A stretch of 64,000 nt of DNA, taken from the NCBI RefSeq assembly GCF_030867145.1, contig NC_134415.1, forward strand, positions 70,957,300 through 71,021,299. Reading direction: 5' to 3'. How positions within the stretch are numbered: position 1 is the first letter of the stretch; each line of letters starts with the position of its first letter. The position numbers and the translations under genes were made by a program. The notes under the pieces were generated by a model. That model was not told where the DNA came from, did not search any database, and was given only the letters and a program-made list of their open reading frames with translations. Shown here piece after piece: positions 1-12,110 of the stretch. This DNA is from Opisthocomus hoazin. Lineage: Eukaryota; Chordata; Aves; Opisthocomiformes; Opisthocomidae.

Positions 1-1514
1 ATGCAGGAAAGGATAAGGTGATGCTACAAGGAGATATAAAATCTTCTTTTCTCTGTCTGAACCTGGCTTTCTTTCAATTCATAGCATCATCCCAAGAGCT
101 AAAATCACTTAATGTCCCTACAACTGCCTGGTATATCATTTGAGATAAATCCCACTAACATTTATTCTCCCAGCCTGCACCAGTGAAGCTAATCATGAAG
201 TGGAAAAGGTGAGGACTTGCAATCATACTTAATTTCCTCAAATTAATTTTGTTGGGAAAAAGATGAAACATTGAAAATTTACTTTTACTTTATCCTGATA
301 TTCTGTGTCTAAGAAAATGTTTTAACCAACTCATCCTGAGTATTTACCTATGGGGTACGTCCTGACAAATGCGTATGTATGGATAACTGTTGTACACGGC
401 TGAGGTCTGCTTTACAGAAACAGCTCAAGTCTAAACAATTCTGCTCAGAAAGCACCTTGGTCCCCGCCGCACCCATGTCCACCACTGCCCACCTCGCCAC
501 GCTGTCATCTACTCTGTGGCAAACGGAACCCCCAAGGGACCGAGCTGACACCACCTCTGTGCTGACAAGTTACAGCCTGCCTGTTGTCTGCCCGCTGTGC
601 AGAGGGAGGGGAAAGGAAAGATCGGGACACTGAGTCCATTTATTTATATATAACGAAGGGTTTTAATTAGGTTGTGATGGGGGAATTGTGGACATCTGAT
701 CATAATTAGGTTTTTCATAGCAAATGAAAACTTCTTTGCACGATTAAAAAACACCCAAAACTTAACTAAAATGAGACAACACAAGCCAAAACACTCCGTG
801 CAAAGAAGCTGGCATGCAGATTTGATCGCTAAGTCTTCAAAAAGCAGCTGCCAATTACCATTAGATGATGTTTGCATCAGAAGTTCACTTCCCAGAGAAA
901 ACAGTGAGTCCACGCAGTATTATGCACGTATACGCATGGAGGACTGTTTCAAAAAAAGGAGGGTGGGTGAAATCTGTGTTGGGTTGAGCGGACACCCCCA
1001 GACACGGCTAGCGTGCCAATGCTCTCGGCAGAGTTAGCTGTCTCACTGGCAGGCTGACCAGGGATTACGAAGAGCAAATCTTTTCCAAAGGTGGCGAGCT
1101 ATGCTTTCCTGCTTTCCTTTTTTTTTTCTCCTGTAAACTGAGAATATAACTGAATTCTCTTCTGACGCATAAATGCAGCCAGTCACTTTCTTCCACCATG
1201 GCTTTAATTTCGTTGTCCGTGTATTTAAAATCAAGAAGTTACTGCCTGGGCAACTTCATTGAGAAAATCTCCAAGGCATGGGGCCTGAGGGACCTGGCAT
1301 GGCTGCAACCGGCAAGCGCGGCTGGGTCCCGAGCTCCCCGCGCAGCTGTGGCAGAGGGTCCCGCGCTTCTAGGTCGGGGGGCTGCAGCGCCAGCCAGACA
1401 CGGGGTGGGGCATGGCGAGAGCAGCTTCACGGCAAAACCGAGGCTGCTGCGGGTGAGGGTGCTGGCCTCCAGGAATTTTATTCTTGACTTAAAATTATGG
1501 TGTATATACTGCAT
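1..1514. other. Intergenic sequence, no gene recognised
   Basis: I see no gene here. Short open frames on both strands (up to about 150 codons) overlap one another, lack recognisable domains and resemble no protein I know. Most of the stretch is AT-rich, with a moderately GC-richer patch at about 440-620 and a distinctly CpG-rich patch at 1305-1465, which is listed separately. The microsatellite starting at 1515 closes the region. Confidence 0.6.
1305..1465. promoter_or_regulatory. Small isolated CpG-rich islet
   Basis: By my count this roughly 160-base stretch carries about 15 CpG dinucleotides, against almost none in the surrounding AT-rich DNA. It is too short for a standard CpG island. 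It could be a minor promoter, an unmethylated enhancer, or GC-rich debris of an unrecognised repeat. It lies just upstream of the TA microsatellite and the truncated CR1, but it does not read as CR1: the CR1 homology starts only after the microsatellite, part-way into the protein. The regulatory role is inference. Confidence 0.3.
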
Positions 1515-1565
1515 TTTATATATATATACGCACATATATACATATATATATACATATATATATTT
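1515..1565. repeat. TA/CATATA microsatellite
   Basis: A run of alternating TA units interrupted by CATATA and CGCA steps. It directly abuts the 5' truncation point of the CR1 element that starts at about 1566, so the LINE either landed in or next to this simple repeat, or the repeat expanded at the junction. Confidence 0.85.
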
Positions 1566-3312
1566 AGGCGGGTGTCCTGGTGACAGAGGATGCAGAGAAG
1601 GCACAGCTACTGAATGTCTTCTTTACTTCAGTCTTCAGTGCTAAGACTGGCCCTCAGGAATCCCAGGCCACGGAGGTAAGAGAAGAAGCCTACAAAGAGG
1701 ACGACTTTCCCTTGGTTGAGGAGGACTGTGTGAGGGATCGCTTAAGCGATCTGGACACCCACAAATCCATGGGCCCCGATGGAATGCACCCACGAGTGCT
1801 GACGGAGCTGGCGGATGTCATTGCTGAGTCACTCTCCATCAATCTTTGAAAGGTCCTGGAGGACAGGAGAGGTGCCCGAGGACTGGAGAAAGGTCAATGT
1901 TACTTCAATCTTCAAAAAGGGCAAGAAGGAGGACCCAGGGAACTACAGGTCGGTCAGCCTCACCTCTATCCTGGGAAAGGTGATGGAGCAGCTTATCCTG
2001 GAGCTCATGATCAAGCAAGTGGAAGAAAAGAAGGTTATCAGGAGTAGTCAGCATGGATTCACCAAGGGGAAATCATGCCTGACCAATCTAATAGCTTTCT
2101 ACGATGACATGACTGGCTGGGTAGACGAAGGGAGAGCTGTGGATGTTGTCTGCCTCGACTTCAGCAAGGCTTTCGACACAGTCTCCCATGATATCCTCCT
2201 AGGGAAGCTGAGGAAGTGTGGGCTGGATGAGTGGTCGGTGAAGTGGATTGAGAACTGGTTGAATGGCAGAACTCAGAGGGTTGTCATCAGCGGCGCTGAG
2301 TCTAGTTGGAGGCTGGTAACAAGTGGTGTCCCCCAGGGGTCAGTACTGGGCCCAGTCTTGTTTAACTTCTTCATCAACGACCTGGATGAAGAGTTAGAAT
2401 GTAACCTCAGCAAGTTTGCTGATGACACCAAACTGGGAGGAGTGGTAGATACACCAGAAGGCTGTGCTGCCATTCAGCGTGACCTGGATAGGCTGGAAGG
2501 TTGGACAGAGAGGAACCTGATGAGGTTCAACAAAGGCAAATGCAGGGTCCTGCACCTGGGGAGGAACAACCCCATGCATCAGTACAGGCTTGGGGTGGAC
2601 CTGCTGGAGAGCAGCTCTGCAGAGGGGGACCTGGGTGTCCTGGTGGACGACAGGTTAACCATGAGCCAGCAGTGTGTCCTGGCTGCCAAGAAGGCCAATG
2701 GCATTCTGGGGTGCATCAAGAGGAGTGTGGCCAGCAGGACGAGGGAGGTTCTCCTTCCCCTCTACACTGCCCTGGTGAGGCCTCATCTGGAGTACTCTGT
2801 CCAGTTCTGGGCTCCCCAGTTCAAGAAAGATGAAGAGCTACTGGAGAGAGTCCAGAGGAGGGCTACAAGGATGATGCGGGGACTGGAGCATCTCCCCTAC
2901 GAGGAGAGGCTGAGGGAGCTGGGCTTGTTCAGCCTGAAGAAGAGAAGGCTGCGAGGGGACCTAATAAATGCTTATAAATATCTGAAGGGTGGGTGTCAAA
3001 AGGATGGGGCCAAGCTCTTTTCAGTAGTGCCCAGTGACAGGACAAGGGGCAATGGGCACAAACTGAGGCACAGGAAGTTCCGTCTGAACATGAGGAAGAA
3101 CTTCTTCCCTCTGAGGGTGACAGAGCACTGGAACAGGCTGCCCAGGGGGGTTGTGGAGTCTCCTTCTCTGGAGATATTCAAGACCCGCCTGGACAAGGTC
3201 CTGTGCAGCCTGCTGTAGGTGACCCTGCTTCAGCAGGAGGGTTGGACTAGATGACCCACAGAGGTCCCTTCCAACCCCTACCATTCTGTGATTCTGTGAT
3301 TCTGTGATATGT
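1566..3312 (+). mobile_element. CR1 LINE retrotransposon, 5'-truncated, reverse transcriptase region plus 3' end
   Basis: This is a chicken-repeat-1 type non-LTR retrotransposon copy. Homology begins in the spacer between endonuclease and reverse transcriptase and continues through the reverse transcriptase, the C-terminal domain, a short 3' untranslated region and a terminal array of ATTCTGTG units at about 3287-3308, which is the CR1 3' signature. The 5' part of the element, including the first ORF and the endonuclease, is missing, as is usual for target-primed insertions that stop early. The long open frame and the close match to the copy at 51375-51640 suggest a fairly young insertion. 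It cannot mobilise itself without an endonuclease. Confidence 0.95.
1571..3218 (+). pseudogene. CR1 ORF2 remnant: reverse transcriptase with one frameshift, endonuclease missing
   Basis: The remnant reads in two frames. The first part (about 1571-1849) carries the conserved pre-RT segment with the motif HKSMGPDGMHPRVL and ends at a TGA at 1847-1849. The second (1815-3218) is open for 467 codons to a TAG. The shift lies near 1840 and looks like one extra base in a short A-containing stretch. Counting from 1815, the reverse transcriptase shows DFSKAFD at residues 115-121, [10 protein letters not shown] at 171-180 and the catalytic FADD box at 201-204 (aspartates encoded around 2421-2426). The C-terminal domain contains [15 protein letters not shown] and ends in the '[11 protein letters not shown]' region. 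FADD in place of YADD is normal for CR1. The ATG at 1815 is internal and not a true start. The protein is 5'-truncated, so it is probably inert. Confidence 0.92.
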
Positions 3313-6300
3313 GTACACACTATACTTTGACCCAAGTATGCTGTAATTTTGGTCATGGTTTTGGACAAGACATTTGTGAAAGCAGTGACAATTTTTTCCT
3401 CAATATCTTTTGTCTTTTGGGGGACCATAGTCCCAAAATCTGAAAAACATCAATCTGCACCAGACTGACCTTTAATAAGTCATTTTTATTGCAACATTGA
3501 CCCATATATTGTTATGACTTGCAGACATAAATGTGATTATTTTTTCTACCAAAGGTATGGTGTGGACAGGATCTCTTTACTATGCTTATGAATATACTGT
3601 CACTTAATAGAAATCACATTTGTTTCTTAACTAAGCATTTTAGTTTTAGTAGCTGTGATGTTGATATGTTCCCAAAGCTCAGCAGAGGCTGTTGTTAATT
3701 TTTTGCATAAATACGTACACAAAACCTTATGTTGATGTGTTCCTCTAGAGCAATGGGAGGAGCCCTCATCTACTCAGGTTGTATGTGAATGCCTGAATCT
3801 CACCTTGTTGTCTTGTTGCTACCACCCTGGATTCCCTCTGGGGAAGTCCTTGGTTGTGGAAGGGCTTGGATCCCTGCCTGATGGATTCTAGAAGAGCTTG
3901 TCATGAAGGACACTTGATACAGGTCTGATTGCAGATCTTTATTTGGCAATGACTTCAGAGTAGTTTTTCATATGCTAAGGGACCTGGCTCTTGAAAGCTC
4001 ACTAGGAGGTGTGAAGCTCCCTCACTGGAGCAGAAATCTGCTGGGGAAAGCTTTTGATGGGATCTTTTATAGGATGTAGAGGAGAGGAAACTATCTGAAT
4101 TTTTAAACATACTTGGTGCACAGCCTACAGATCTTCATCCAGGCAGTACTAGTGATTTCAGAGAAACTGCTCTGGAGAGCCAGGGGTTTGTTTCCTCTAG
4201 TTACCCAGTGCACAGATAGCAAGGGAGAGAAAACAAACTCTTACACTGTCTCCTTGTTGCCTAATTGATAAGACTTTAGCTGTAGGATGAAAACAGATAG
4301 GGCAGGATAGTAAACACATGCAAGAAAGCATGCGTAAATGGGTGCAGTAAGGGAAGTGCACCTCCTCAGAAGAATAATCTGCCTTTCAGCCAGAAGTAGT
4401 ATCTCAAGGGTGACTTGGATCCAGTCAGCAGTAAAGTAGGTCCACAAAGCAGTAAAAGGGGTCCAGGTCATCCACTGATGAGAGAGCATGGACCCAAGGC
4501 ATCTCCAGGAAGAGAACAGACAACAGCGGGAGCCTGGATCACTAAGCAGTACTTCAACCACTGACCTGCGGTAAGGACACAGCCATGACCAGAGCTACTG
4601 GTCAGCAGCAAGGATAAAACCACTTAGCCCTAAACATGGGTTCTGACTTAACAACTAAATAAGGAATGCACGTATGCCTTTAGAAACAGCAGTATATTTG
4701 TCCACCCTCAGGTTTCCTGTCTTTGTTTTGTTTCAGGGTTAGTGGGCTAGTGCTTGTGAGGTCGCATCTGTGAAGCACTGCGAGTTAGCACAGAACTGAA
4801 ATCCAAAGAAATTCAGTCTACTAAAGTGAGGATTTTCAAATGCTCTACAGTCCTTCATCAGTAGAAAAAATGCTATATAGATGCCTGCTAGAGACATTGA
4901 ATTCCTTTTCTTTTTAATTCCAGTAACTATCACGTCCTCTGCATCCCATCTGAGCAGAGGAAGGCAGAGCGTACCCAGAGATTGTGACTAACTCACCTGT
5001 CACCACCTGCCCTCTGACTGCAACCGCAGACGTACAAAGTACCGCATTTTAAACAAAGCATTTCTCTCAGTAGAGAAATCCTCTCCCAGACTATGACTGT
5101 GATGTACAAAGTTAAATTAGGATTAGAACAAAATCTGGAAGGATGATTTAAAATGACAATCAAAAGTTTATAAAGCTAAATGCTTTTTCGGAGCCAGTGG
5201 TTGTCATAGTAACCACTTGTAGAACTTTTTTTTTCTTGGAAACACAGAGTAAACACTTATTAAAGTGGGCCTCTGTGATACAGTAAATACATGAATTTAT
5301 TACTATTTGCAGTTGGATCTGGGTGAAGAAATCCAGGAGACACTATTTCAGAATTTGTTTTCCTTCTCACATGAGAGGTCCAATGGTACAGAGTCATTCA
5401 AGCGACCAAGAAGCTGGAGATGCATGTTTATTGTCTGTTTTGGCCCATCTCTGGGGGCCTCCCTGGGGCCCTACGGCTGCAGCTAAGCAACCAGCTTCAT
5501 CTGGGTCAAACTCAAAGGCATGGACAGCGCACATTAGGCTGTCGTGTTGTGAAGAGTATGACATGATGTACAGCTGGCATGGCAAATGTTATTTAAAGAA
5601 ACACAGGTTCAAATTAGTCTCATTTTTCTGCGCTAATTAGGTTGTGGTTTTGTTTGCAGCCAAGCTGTATGCTTTAAATGTCTAATGGAAAGAATCACAC
5701 ATAATGCAAGCTCCATTCTCTCCAGGCTTTAGCTGTATGGGACAAACCAACATCCTGTTAAACAAGGTAACATTAGAACTACACGTAAAGTATTCCAAGG
5801 TGAATGGTTTGGGTGTGTTAACCCATGCACTTGAACTGCCATGGGCCCCTACAGTTTGAACTTTCAACGTGTCAGGTGCTTTGGATGTGCAGCCTCAGGA
5901 CAAATTTGTTCAACAAAGAGACATGTAAATAGCAAATTCTTGACTGCATGTGAAAACACAGTCTAGTTAAGCCACGTGAAGTCCTAATTTAGGTTTTAAA
6001 ATTAAAAAGACAATATATCTTAAAATCTTCTTTTAAAGTTTCTTTTAAAAGATGAAAGAAATCTTTTTTAAATATTAAAAAAACAAACTGAAAAATATGT
6101 CTGTGGCATTCATCCTTTCTTTATTAAGCAGCAGTACTTAATTCTAACTTTGGATATAGACATTTAGCATCTACCTTAGACATACACAGATAAAGAAAAC
6201 AAGTGCAACTCTGATTAAATTGAATTGTAAAAGCAGGGGTCAAGTGTTGAAATCCTAGCCATATTTGTTAGAAAAATATTGCTGATCTAAACTATACACA

Positions 6301-9300
6301 AGTAATATCAGATCTACAAACAACAGTATCCTCATTGCAAATAACACAAAGTAGAACAGCGCCACTCTGAAAACACTGTAGGGCCTGCTATGGCTAGGAA
6401 GCTTTGGACATTTGACCTCATACACCTCTCCTCTTATTATTTATTTCTGTGAAGAAGTCTTTTCTTCAGTAAAATCGAGATGGACACAGCTTCACATCTA
6501 TCTCACAGCCAGAGCTACAAAGTTACTGAAGGTAAGAAAAACTCCTACACGTTCAAGGTTTGTATTAGGGAAGTGAAATCTGAGCATCTGTCCTACATCC
6601 TAACGACTACGAAAACAGAGGAACGGTTTTGGAAGCAAGGCCTGGAACCCCAGTCTTCCCACCACAAACTGATCTTTTTCTTTGCTAGCATGTCAGAATT
6701 CTGCCTATGTGTCTTTATGTTCTCTCTTAGATGGAACAAATTCTCTGCACTAGGATGCTACTACAAAAAAAAAAAAAATTGATGAAGATTGTCTCAGCTT
6801 CAGCATCCCAATTTTTTCCCCTAGTGCTAGTTTGAGGGTTGTCCTGTATCGTAACATTTTGGGAACACAGACTGGTATTCTTTTAGGAACTCAGTCAGGA
6901 GGCAACTGAGTTTTATACACCAGGATAACCTAGTGGGAAATATTTTTGTGGGAGAGGGGAACATGGATCACTGTTGATATAAAGTGTCCACAATAACTTC
7001 ATTTTCTGAAGATCCTGACTTTGGAAGTTTTTAGTTTTCTCAGCAACACCTACTAAACTAAGCCTTTCTGGGAGAAAGATAGAAAACACATTGGCTACAT
7101 CTATGCTACTAAATCAAATGAGCTTGGGACTGTTTTCTGTCACCGAGTCCAACTGGCATGGAGCAGCCTACATCCATACTCCTAAATTCTCATCTCCCAG
7201 AACATGCTGGTGGCAGCCAAATTGCCTGTAATCTCTGAATGACCTTTGGCCTCTGGAAATCCTTACTGTATTCAGCAATTGTTTGGGATAGTGCTAGCTG
7301 GGCCAGGTCAAAGCCATACTAGGAACCCCTCTAATAATTTAACAGTTAGATGACTGAGTTATCATGTCCAGGAACATTCCCAGCACAGTCTAATTTATTA
7401 ATACAGATACTGCCATTTTAACTCTTCCCCAAACACGCACAGATGTGACTCAGGAGTTAAACAGAGTAACTGTCAGGACTGCAGTAGTTCTGGAAATGTA
7501 GACAATTAAATTCGATTAAATTTCCAGTTTGCAAGACAGAAATTTGGATTTTGACATCCAGACTTCACCTAAGGCTTCACCAAGATGTATGGTGCTAAAA
7601 CGTCGTGATCTGACTCTACAGTTTTAATGAAGCAAATGATTTCAGAATGACCAAATGGAAGCTTCTAGGCTCACTTTGCTTCATACACAGCACAATTGAC
7701 CTCTCATGAAACAAACAGCAGTACAGATGTTTCTCAGCTGCATGAAACACAATATAAAATTTCTGCAGGAAACCAGAATTTCTTCTGGTTTTTCACTCCA
7801 CATAAATTTTTCTACACAGCTCCATTTAGGACAAAATTCTAGTTTAAAGTATCTATTTCCCATTTATTGTTGGTTTGTGATATTATCATCTGTAACTCTT
7901 TGCACTGTTCCTTTCACTATTTATTCAGCTTTTAAATGTCCAAAAAAGAAACATTAAACTTGAGCCTGAATCATGATCTGCTAAAAAAGACTCCCAATAA
8001 AATCTGCTAGATTTCTGATGGATATGTGAATCTACTGTTGCACTGCCCACTGAGGATTCAGAAATATAGAGCCTAAGGCTAGGTGGTGAATGAGTTATAA
8101 AACCAAAAGTATCTGATGCATGAACATGTCACATTAATTTTTCAGTCTTGGGTTGAACAGCACAGGGAGTCCTCCTACATACTGTGGGGAAGGAGAATAA
8201 TACCTAATACCTTCCTTTGGAGGACTACAGCAGAGAAAAGCTGATCCCTTCTTACCACAGGTCTGCTTCAGGACATGCCTGGTTGCTTTGCTGATGGACG
8301 CAGAGCTCTGCAGCTCATTTCACTCACTGACTGACTTGCTGGCCCTGTGAAGGAGGTTGTGATCCTTACTAGGCTGCAAGACTGTATAAACTCTGGAGTG
8401 GAAAATGTTTATTTTCCTCCATTTCTAAGGCTTTTGTATGCTCTAAAATGTGTGCTATACGTAGAAATAGAAGAGCCATGGGATTTTAAAGCAGATAAAA
8501 AAGTACTGGACTGGATAGCCCAAGTTCTTGTTGCACAGAAGCAGGGACCAAAAGGCATCTTGAGGCCTGAAGAAGAAAAAAAGCCCAAGTGTCTCCACCA
8601 ACACACTGGAAAGTGACAAGGAAGGTAGGATGGAGCTGAGTCACCCAGGATGAAGGCAATCAGTGCAAGAAAGGAAAAAGTTGAGATTAGCAATCTCTCC
8701 TCTCAGCAGATATCATAGTTATCTAAACCACAAGTGGAAGCTTCTGAATTTTGTTCCTCACTTTTTTCCAGTGCTGCAAACAGCAGTAGATTGTGTACTT
8801 TCTTAATTCAAAGGATAAACCAAATTGCTTCAGCATTCGGTGTACAATACTAAAAAATAACTTGCATCTCTCTTCCACTTAGAGAAAAGTCAGCATCTGT
8901 AGACTCTTTCACACAGTTAAAGTAAAAACAACTTGGCAGGAGCCATGGGATAAATTAGACCTTAGAAAAGAATCCAGATCTTCAAATTAGAGCTAGTCAG
9001 GATTTTTTTTTTTTGACAAGACAATTTTTATGTCAACACATTGAAACATGCTGCTTTAGTTAAATCTAAGTTTTAAGCAGAAACGTCACAATTTGAAGAG
9101 TTTTTTTAGTGGAAGAAAGAAAGATTCTCACCTGTTCAACAGTATTTCAAGTATCGATAAACTTTTGCGTAGCCAAAGCATTTGACAGAGTGCGTGAAAG
9201 ATCTAAAAGAGCCCTGCTGTGGTGTCACATTGTGGTGATCCCACAACTTTATAGTACGCTTTGCACTAGAACTCAATGTCACTGACGCATCTCAAAGTGA

Positions 9301-11649
9301 GAGGTCACATCAGGAAGAGAATCAGCCAAGAAATATGACAAGATACAGCTCTCTTGGTGCTAATGGAGCCAAAATTTGCAAAAAAAGACTGTTTCTGAAG
9401 ACTAAAAGATAGCAACACTGCTGGTGATAACCACCATCTCTTACAGTTGCTACCATGGTTACAGAAAGTCCTATTCAGAGAGAACATAGCAGAAGAAAAC
9501 AGGGACTTAAATCAAGCTTTCATAAATATGTGTGCATGTGTGTGTGTTTATAAAATTACACAGTAAAAGTCTTTTACCCAAATAACACCCCCCAAAAACC
9601 TTTTTAAAATAATACGTTTTCCCCAAAAAAACCCTTCTATTCCTAGTCAGTATAAATGAGTATTTCAGATAAGAAGGCAGTAGGACTATAAGCTAACTAA
9701 AATCAGCACACAGTTGCCAAAAGACTTTTCCCTGGGATGAGAAATACCTTTGATTACTGAGCTTATCCTCTGTGCTCTCAGTAACGAGCATCAAAACAAC
9801 CACCTTGTCCAAGAGATGTAGTGGGGAACAGCTCATCAGCACCCTATAGCTGTGCTTCCCCACTGGCAAGTCCTTCCTCAGGCAAACTGCTTAGCATCCA
9901 TGTGCTCCAGCATACTGCTGGAGACCACTTTTTTAATGTCCTAGACCAAAAATTTAATTTCAGAGTCTAATTCTGGACGGTCAGCAGCACCAAATCACTC
10001 AACTATATCACAAGAGTTTTAAAAGACCACATTGAAACTCATTGAAGTAATCAAAGGCAAAATAATTCCTGTGCTCTCTGTACAGTACAAAGGAATATTA
10101 GGCAACAGTTTCTAGCTGGGTAAGAATAAGAAAATCCTAGACAGATGTCAGTTCAGGATGATTTTCATGTGACCTGTAACTCAATGTCTGCTTAATTTCC
10201 TTGAGCATAAACCTTTGCTTTCATAGTAAACAAACACCCACAGCAATTTCCCCATCTTGCAGGTGGAGCACAAAAGGGTTGGTAACTAAAAATGGCTCAA
10301 ACGTAGGTTCTGCTACGCTTCTGTCTCTTCCTTTCTCACTGCACTTCTCAAAAACCCCGCTCACTGATCAAGGTTCTCCAGCAAGTTAAAGGAGAAACAG
10401 CAGCTTTAACAGAATGGTGGATCAATTTCTGCATAAAGTCCCCTCTAGGAGACAGTGGTTTTGACTGCAAGACAGGTTAGTATTATCCCTCTCTGTCTGC
10501 AACAGGCAACTCGATGTTGAATTTAAGAGGTAACCCTTCTCTGCCATCAACTTATCTGTGGTTCTTATCACTGTGGTATCTGCTCCCTAAATTACCAGAA
10601 AATAGTTTACTTTCATGCAACTGAGTCAGAGACACAAATGTAAAAAAACCCAAGCCATCAGTTTTTGGTGTCAAATGAAGGTGTCCATGGCCAAATGTTT
10701 TTAAATTATTAAGCATTGCATAACTCTTCATATGCTGAAAGCACAGGAACTGGAGATTCCAATGACACATATGAGGACTCAACTTTTCCTGCAAATCAGA
10801 GCTTATGATCTCCCATCAGACATGGAGAAAATGTCATGCATATCCAGTAACTACATGCGAAAGACTGAGGATGAAAGAAATTTTCACCTTCTTATCCCTT
10901 TGTAGCAGATGAAAAAATAAGAGTCCAGTTCTTTATTGCAGTAGACAAACACCTTGATAATGCAAGTGTGGCTTTTGGTTCTGGCAGCCCTTTCCAACTT
11001 CTGCAAAGACCGGGCCTTTTAGACAATCACTGCTCAAGCCTGATTCATTTCCAGAGTAGCTCCGCTCAATGTACTGAACCGACAGTGATCTTCTGGAAAC
11101 TGGACTACAGACTGAGGTAAATTAAGGTTATCATAAACTATACAGAAGAATAATGGATTAGAGCACCACAGGAATATAGCCATTTTTTATAATAGCTTGC
11201 CTTTACAATATTAATACACTGGGTTTTGGGGTTTGGTTTTGGGTCTTTTTTTGCATTTGTTTCTCTTGAACCTTGGGAAATCTGAAAAAAAAAAAAACCA
11301 AACAGATAAATCTCCTTATAAAAGCTCATATGGGCTTTACAGCAGAGCTGGCATCTTCGGTTGCTAGGCAAAAATCTCTGCTACCTGAAGTAACTGGAAG
11401 TGAATGGAGTAACTGGGAGACATAGAAGGCTGCTATATTCTGTGTGAATTAGCCTCTAGACATGCATGAGAACCACACTTTGCTTCACCCTTGAAATTTA
11501 ATGACATAGTCTAGTAACAGAATTTACTAAGTGCTAGACCTGCATGGAGAGCATTCACATCAGCCAGCCTTGGGCAGCCAGCCCAGCCAGCAGGCTGCTC
11601 TCTAGTTAATGAAGGGGGTTAGGCCCAGAGGTCGAGTCAAGAACAGGAA
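3313..11649. other. Gene-free intergenic stretch
   Basis: Across roughly 8 kb I see no exon, RNA gene or repeat I can name. Open frames are short, scattered on both strands and lack recognisable domains, including one of about 106 codons at 4241-4561 on the minus strand and one of 89 codons at 8347-8616 on the plus strand. Homopolymer A or T runs occur at about 6766-6778 and 9002-9014. The segment at 3700-4620 is somewhat GC-richer and could hide an old repeat I cannot identify. Confidence 0.5.
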
Positions 11650-11865
11650 AGAGCCTTTAGAGATCATCTAGCCTTCTCCTTGTCCTAAGACAAGATCAGC
11701 CATTACTTGTGCCTTCCTGATAGATAGTCTAACCTGTCCTTGTAAGCTGCAGATTCTGTGAAAACTTCACAACCTCCCACTGCAACCTAATTGTTCATAA
11801 TTCTTTGTGTTAAAAGGTTTTCCTAATCCTTACCCATATATTGTCATCACTCTAATTCAAGTCTT
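11650..11865 (-). mobile_element. Old, diverged CR1 LINE 3' fragment
   Basis: Read on the plus strand, the fragment keeps the order of CR1 3'-end landmarks in antisense. These are 'agagatcatctag', a proline/leucine-rich stretch, 'ctaacctgtcctt', 'cacaacctccc' and 'aggttttcctaatcc'. Each matches the CR1 C-terminal coding and 3' untranslated region with many substitutions. The 3' repeat tail is lost. The divergence shows a copy much older than those at 1566 and 51375. The boundaries are approximate. Confidence 0.7.
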
Positions 11866-12030
11866 TTTTTTAATCAGCATTTTGGTCCTACCCACAGTGG
11901 ACACAGGTGAAAGACTCTTTCAGAGAGTGATTCAGAACAAGAGTCTAAGAATAGCAAGTTTAGAGACCTGCATTTCAGTATGGCCAGCTCAGATCAATGC
12001 CTAGCCATAGAGATAGACCTAGTCAGTCGG

Positions 12031-12110
12031 ATTAGGCAGTTGGACTAGATGATTGTTGTAGGTTCCTTCCATCTGGAACTCCTCTCTTCTCCTCTCCTTT
12101 CCTAATTATT
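12031..12110 (+). mobile_element. Short CR1 LINE 3' tail fragment
   Basis: The sequence 'ttggactagatgattgttg' followed by 'aggttccttccatctggaac' is the sense-strand CR1 3' untranslated end, where the canonical form has 'gttggactagatgatc...ccttccaac'. It continues into a degenerate CTCTTCTCCT tract in place of the octamer repeats. It has the opposite orientation to the fragment at 11650-11865, so the two are separate insertions or a rearranged pair. Confidence 0.7.

Noticed and set aside
1815..3218. Reverse transcriptase as part of a retrovirus or a host gene
   Set aside because: The FADDTKLGG and [10 protein letters not shown] motifs, the C-terminal domain wording and the octamer 3' tail are those of CR1 LINEs. 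No protease, RNase H, integrase or LTR is present.
8347..8616. 89-codon plus-strand open frame as a small gene or exon
   Set aside because: It starts at a GTG, has no similarity I recognise and no flanking splice signals that stand out. It is probably chance.
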